A stretch of DNA of 14,147 nt, from the NCBI GenBank assembly GCA_043769005.1, contig JAYVJV010000299.1, forward strand, positions 1 through 14,147, read 5' to 3'. Below are positions 11,562 through 14,147 of this stretch, piece after piece. The notes under the pieces were generated by a model, which was not told the DNA's origin, did not search any database, and saw only the letters and a program-made list of their open reading frames with translations. Position 1 is the stretch's first letter; each line of letters starts with the position of its first letter. The stretch is from JAAFIP01 sp043769005. GTDB taxonomy: Bacteria > Pseudomonadota > Gammaproteobacteria > Burkholderiales > Burkholderiaceae_C. The translations under genes and the position numbers were made by a program.

Positions 11562-14123
11562 CTATACCGGGGTCAATTTGGCAATGCTCAGCGCCAGCCA
11601 CTTGATGCCGTGGCGGCCAAACTTGACCTGCGCCCTTGCGTCGTCTCCCGCCCCTTCCACGCTGATTACCGCACCCTCACCAAACTTGGTATGAAACACC
11701 TGCATGCCCGCAGCAATGCCGTGGGTGGGTGCTACCGCCTGTTTGGGCACGGGGCCGGATGCAAAACCGCCCTTAGCCCAATCATTACTAGCGTTAGCAG
11801 CTCCTGAATTTGTAGCGTATGACTGGCTGCGCCCGTTTTGCCCGTAGCCCGTGCCGTAGCTGGCCTGGGTATGGAAGCCCGAGCCAAAGCCGGCGTTTTT
11901 GGGTGTAATCCATTTGAGCGCGGCTTCGGGCAGCTCGTCCAAAAATCGGCTCTTGATGTTGTATCGCGTTTGCCCGTGCAGCATGCGGGTTTGTGCCAGG
12001 CTGAGGTACAGGCGCTTGCGGGCGCGGGTGATGGCCACGTACATCAGGCGGCGCTCTTCCTCCAGGCCGTCGTGGTCGCTCATCGAGTTTTCATGCGGAA
12101 ACAGGCCCTCTTCCAGCCCGGTGATAAACACCGCGTCAAACTCCAGGCCTTTGGAGCTGTGCACGGTCATCATCTGCACCGCGTCTTGGCCCGCCTGGGC
12201 TTGGTTGTCACCGGACTCCAAAGCGGCGTGGGTGAGGAAGGCTGCCAGCGGGGACATGGTCTCGCCCGTGTCCTGGTTGACGATGCCAGCGGCCTCGCGG
12301 TCTGCGTCGGCTTGCGACTGCGCGCCTAATTGGGCGGCCTCGGCACGCGCGGAATTTACCTCTCCCATCAAACCCTGACTCGCCGGGCTCTGGGTTAGCT
12401 TAGGCGCATTTGCCACCTCGTCTACTGGCAGCGCCACCGCATCGCGGCCAAAGCCTTCCTGGGTCACAAAGCTCTCGGCGGCGCTCACCAACTCTTCCAG
12501 GTTTTCTACCCGGTCTGCGCCTTCTTTATCGTTTTTGTAGTGCTCTATCAAACCGCTATGGTCGAGTACCAGTTCAATAATTTCTCGCAGGCTACACCCT
12601 TGCGTTTTCTCGCGCAGCACATCCATTTTGGCGACAAAGCCGCCCAGACTGGCCCCCGCTTTGCCCGTCACCAGGCTCACTGCGTCGTGCAGCGAGCAGC
12701 CCGATGCACGCGCGGCATCTTGCAATTGCTCCAGGCTGCGTGCGCCAATGCCACGGGGCGGAAAGTTCACCACCCGGCTAAAGCTGGTGTCGTCCTGTGG
12801 GTTCTCCAAAATACGCAGGTAGGCCAGCGCATTTTTGATCTCGGCCCGTTCAAAAAAGCGCAGGCCGCCATACACCCGGTAGGGCACTCCGGCGTTGAAC
12901 AGGCTGGTCTCTATCACCCGGCTTTGCGCGTTGCTGCGGTAGAGCACAGCAATTTCTTTACGCAGGTAACCGGGCTCGGTGCCCTGGTCGCGTTGCAGGT
13001 TTTTTACCTCGTCTACCAGCCACTGCGCCTCGGCGTAGTCGCTGGGGTTTTCCATCACGCGCACGGGCTCGCCGGGGCCTTGCGCGGTGCGCAGGTTTTT
13101 GCCCAGGCGCTTGGTGTTGTGGCTAATCAGCTGGTTGGCGCTGTCCAGAATATTGCTGAAACTGCGGTAGTTTTCCTCCAGCTTGATCTGGTGCTGCACG
13201 TTATATTCACGCACAAAATCGGCCATGTTGCCCACCCGTGCACCTCGAAAGGCGTAGATGCTCTGGTCATCATCACCCACTGCAAATACCGTTGATTTGC
13301 TACTGTTTTGAGAGCTGCTTACGCTAGTATCTATTGGGTTAGCGGCTATATGATGCCCCGAGAACATCTTGATCCAGGCGTATTGCAGCTTGTTGGTGTC
13401 CTGAAACTCGTCAATCAAAATATGCCGAAAGCGTCGGTTGTAATGCTCGCGAACGGAAGAGTTATCGCGCAGCAGCTCGTAGCTGCGCAAAATCAACTCG
13501 CCAAAATCCACCACGCCTTCGCGCTGGCACTGCGCCTCGTACAGTTCGTAAATTTCTACCTTCTTGCGGGTTTCGTCGTCGCGCACCTTGATGTCTTTGG
13601 GCCGCTCGCCCTCTTCCTTGCAGCCGCTGATGAAGTACATCAACTGCTTGGGCGCAAAGCGCTCTTCGTCCACATTGAACTGCTTGCACAATCGCTTGAT
13701 CGCCGAGAGCTGGTCTTGCGTGTCCAAAATGGCAAACGACTGCGGCAGCCCGGCCACCTTGTAGTGCGCCCGCAAAAACCGGTTGCACAGGCCGTGGAAG
13801 GTGCCAATCCACATGCCGCGCACGTTCACCGGCAGCATGGTGCCCAGGCGCAGCAACATCTCTTTGGCGGCCTTGTTGGTAAAGGTCACCGCCATCATGC
13901 CGCCCGGCGAAATTTGCCCGGTTTGCAAGAGCCAGGCGATGCGCGTGGTCAGCACCCGCGTCTTACCCGAGCCTGCACCCGCCAGGATAAGCGCATGCGC
14001 CTCGGGCAAGGTAACGGCGGCGAGCTGCTCGGGGTTGAGGTTGTGCAAGAGCGGCATCGGGGTGGATGCGGCGGGGTGTGCAGGTGAGGCGGGGCGGAGA
14101 TCGGGGGATACTTGCGAAAACAT
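11562..14123 (-). CDS. uvrD: ATP-dependent DNA helicase UvrD/PcrA type (SF1A)
   Basis: Up to 853 residues; a 3'-5' helicase for nucleotide excision repair, mismatch repair and removal of stalled RNA polymerase. All SF1A motifs are present: Q-motif NLNPEQLAAV, Walker A GAGSGKT (49-55), Ia MAVTFTNKAAKEM, II DEFQD (238-242), III GDDDQSIYAFRG (about 281-292), IV LEENYRS, V VHSSKGLEFD, and VI RRLMYVAITRARKRLYLS. The C-terminal 50 residues (GMQVFHTKFGEGAVISVEG) are the Tudor-like tail. It is longer than E. coli UvrD (720), partly from two repeat-encoded segments: about 260-276 between motifs II and III, and about 770-785 in the linker before the tail. A poorly conserved stretch at about 575-635 adds more. 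The start is uncertain: ATG at 14123 and ATG at 14057 (MPLLHNLNPEQ) both fit and neither has a clear ribosome site. Confidence 0.95.
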   Translation of the reverse strand: MFSQVSPDLRPASPAHPAASTPMPLLHNLNPEQLAAVTLPEAHALILAGAGSGKTRVLTTRIAWLLQTGQISPGGMMAVTFTNKAAKEMLLRLGTMLPVNVRGMWIGTFHGLCNRFLRAHYKVAGLPQSFAILDTQDQLSAIKRLCKQFNVDEERFAPKQLMYFISGCKEEGERPKDIKVRDDETRKKVEIYELYEAQCQREGVVDFGELILRSYELLRDNSSVREHYNRRFRHILIDEFQDTNKLQYAWIKMFSGHHIAANPIDTSVSSSQNSSKSTVFAVGDDDQSIYAFRGARVGNMADFVREYNVQHQIKLEENYRSFSNILDSANQLISHNTKRLGKNLRTAQGPGEPVRVMENPSDYAEAQWLVDEVKNLQRDQGTEPGYLRKEIAVLYRSNAQSRVIETSLFNAGVPYRVYGGLRFFERAEIKNALAYLRILENPQDDTSFSRVVNFPPRGIGARSLEQLQDAARASGCSLHDAVSLVTGKAGASLGGFVAKMDVLREKTQGCSLREIIELVLDHSGLIEHYKNDKEGADRVENLEELVSAAESFVTQEGFGRDAVALPVDEVANAPKLTQSPASQGLMGEVNSARAEAAQLGAQSQADADREAAGIVNQDTGETMSPLAAFLTHAALESGDNQAQAGQDAVQMMTVHSSKGLEFDAVFITGLEEGLFPHENSMSDHDGLEEERRLMYVAITRARKRLYLSLAQTRMLHGQTRYNIKSRFLDELPEAALKWITPKNAGFGSGFHTQASYGTGYGQNGRSQSYATNSGAANASNDWAKGGFASGPVPKQAVAPTHGIAAGMQVFHTKFGEGAVISVEGAGDDARAQVKFGRHGIKWLALSIAKLTPV
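11769..11816 (-). repeat. Interspersed repeat copy C, inside uvrD (C-terminal linker)
   Basis: Read on the minus strand: GCTACAAATTCAGG, core AGCTGCTAACGC (11791-11802), TAGTAATGATTGGG, CTAAGGGC. Over GAGCTGCTNACGCTAGTA it matches copy B at 17 of 18 bases, and the whole unit aligns to B without gaps. It lies on the coding strand in the same reading frame as copy A (GCT GCT at the core) and encodes ATNSGAANASNDWAKG, about residues 770-785. This is the glycine/asparagine-rich linker between the helicase core and the Tudor-like tail. Confidence 0.6.
13297..13346 (+). repeat. Interspersed repeat copy B, inside uvrD (motif II-III loop)
   Basis: On the plus strand: TTGCTACTGTTTTGAG, core AGCTGCTTACGC (13313-13324), TAGTATCTATTGGG, TTAGCGGC. 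It shares the 12-base core with copy A and 17 of 18 bases with copy C around the core. It runs antisense to uvrD, so the gene reads its complement, adding AANPIDTSVSSSQNSSK at about residues 260-276. This is a serine-rich loop between DEFQD and VFAVGDDDQ, where family members usually have a short variable loop. Imperfect dyad symmetry (CGCTA and TAGCG) is visible inside the element. Confidence 0.6.
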
Positions 14124-14147
14124 GGGTTGATTGTGAAGGCTGGGGCG

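Noticed and set aside
11730..11739. GGCGGTAGC on the minus strand inside uvrD as a further ops site
   Set aside because: Inside a housekeeping coding region far from a leader and without an RfaH-type target; treated as chance.
12540..14087. Two plus-strand open frames (251 and 259 codons) opposite uvrD
   Set aside because: Both mirror the helicase coding frame; their His/Gln/Ala/Val-rich translations show no domain and they lie entirely over conserved UvrD motifs.
1..14147. Search by eye for CRISPR arrays, tRNA/rRNA genes, transposases, toxin-antitoxin pairs and phage genes
   Set aside because: No regularly spaced direct repeats, no tRNA cloverleaf-like segments, and no recognisable transposase, integrase or phage protein were seen on either strand.

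Overview
The window reads as chromosomal DNA from a betaproteobacterium of the order Burkholderiales, most likely family Comamonadaceae. The basis is protein flavour: a ThrB of the aminoglycoside-phosphotransferase fold next to a BPSS1780-type membrane protein and polA, and a UvrD with a C-terminal Tudor-like tail. A short interspersed repeat also resembles one I recall from Comamonadaceae genomes. No database search was possible.

Left part (1-5889, all minus strand, transcribed right to left): the conserved head of a surface-polysaccharide locus. The order is a NusG/RfaH-like specialised elongation factor, a 177-bp leader, a WecA/MraY-like initiating sugar-phosphate transferase, a long Wza-type SLBB export protein, a Wzz-type chain-length/co-polymerase protein, and the 5' end of a LegB-like nucleotide-sugar 4,6-dehydratase that runs off the left edge. 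The leader contains a 12-mer (TGCGGTAGCCTG) matching 10 of 12 positions of the E. coli RfaH recruitment site (ops). It lies directly after a 10-bp bulged hairpin, and a second perfect 9-bp hairpin lies further upstream. I infer a self-contained antitermination circuit: the factor is encoded just ahead of its own loading site and the operon it would carry RNA polymerase through.

Between the Wzz-type gene and legB lies the relic of a different dehydratase gene. About 33 codons starting with the RmlB/RfbB N-terminus (MILVTGGAGFI, then stop, then SNFVL, then stop) are still joined to the wzz stop codon. It suggests that an rmlB-headed sugar cassette was replaced by a legB-headed one at this exact junction.

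Right part (5998-14147): housekeeping genes. polA (minus) and thrB (plus) are divergent across 83 bp. thrB overlaps a BPSS1780-family membrane-protein gene (ATGA) and is followed by a Tat-exported FecR-domain protein. uvrD (minus) converges on these.

A small repeat family with the core AGCTGCTTACGC occurs three times, always inside coding sequence and always in a variable linker: once in PolA and twice in UvrD, in both orientations relative to the host gene. The three copies align without gaps (GCTA, 10 nt, then the core, then a GGG block), so they look like inserted elements that became protein-coding. The ops-like leader, the rmlB relic and these exonised repeats are the three observations most worth following.
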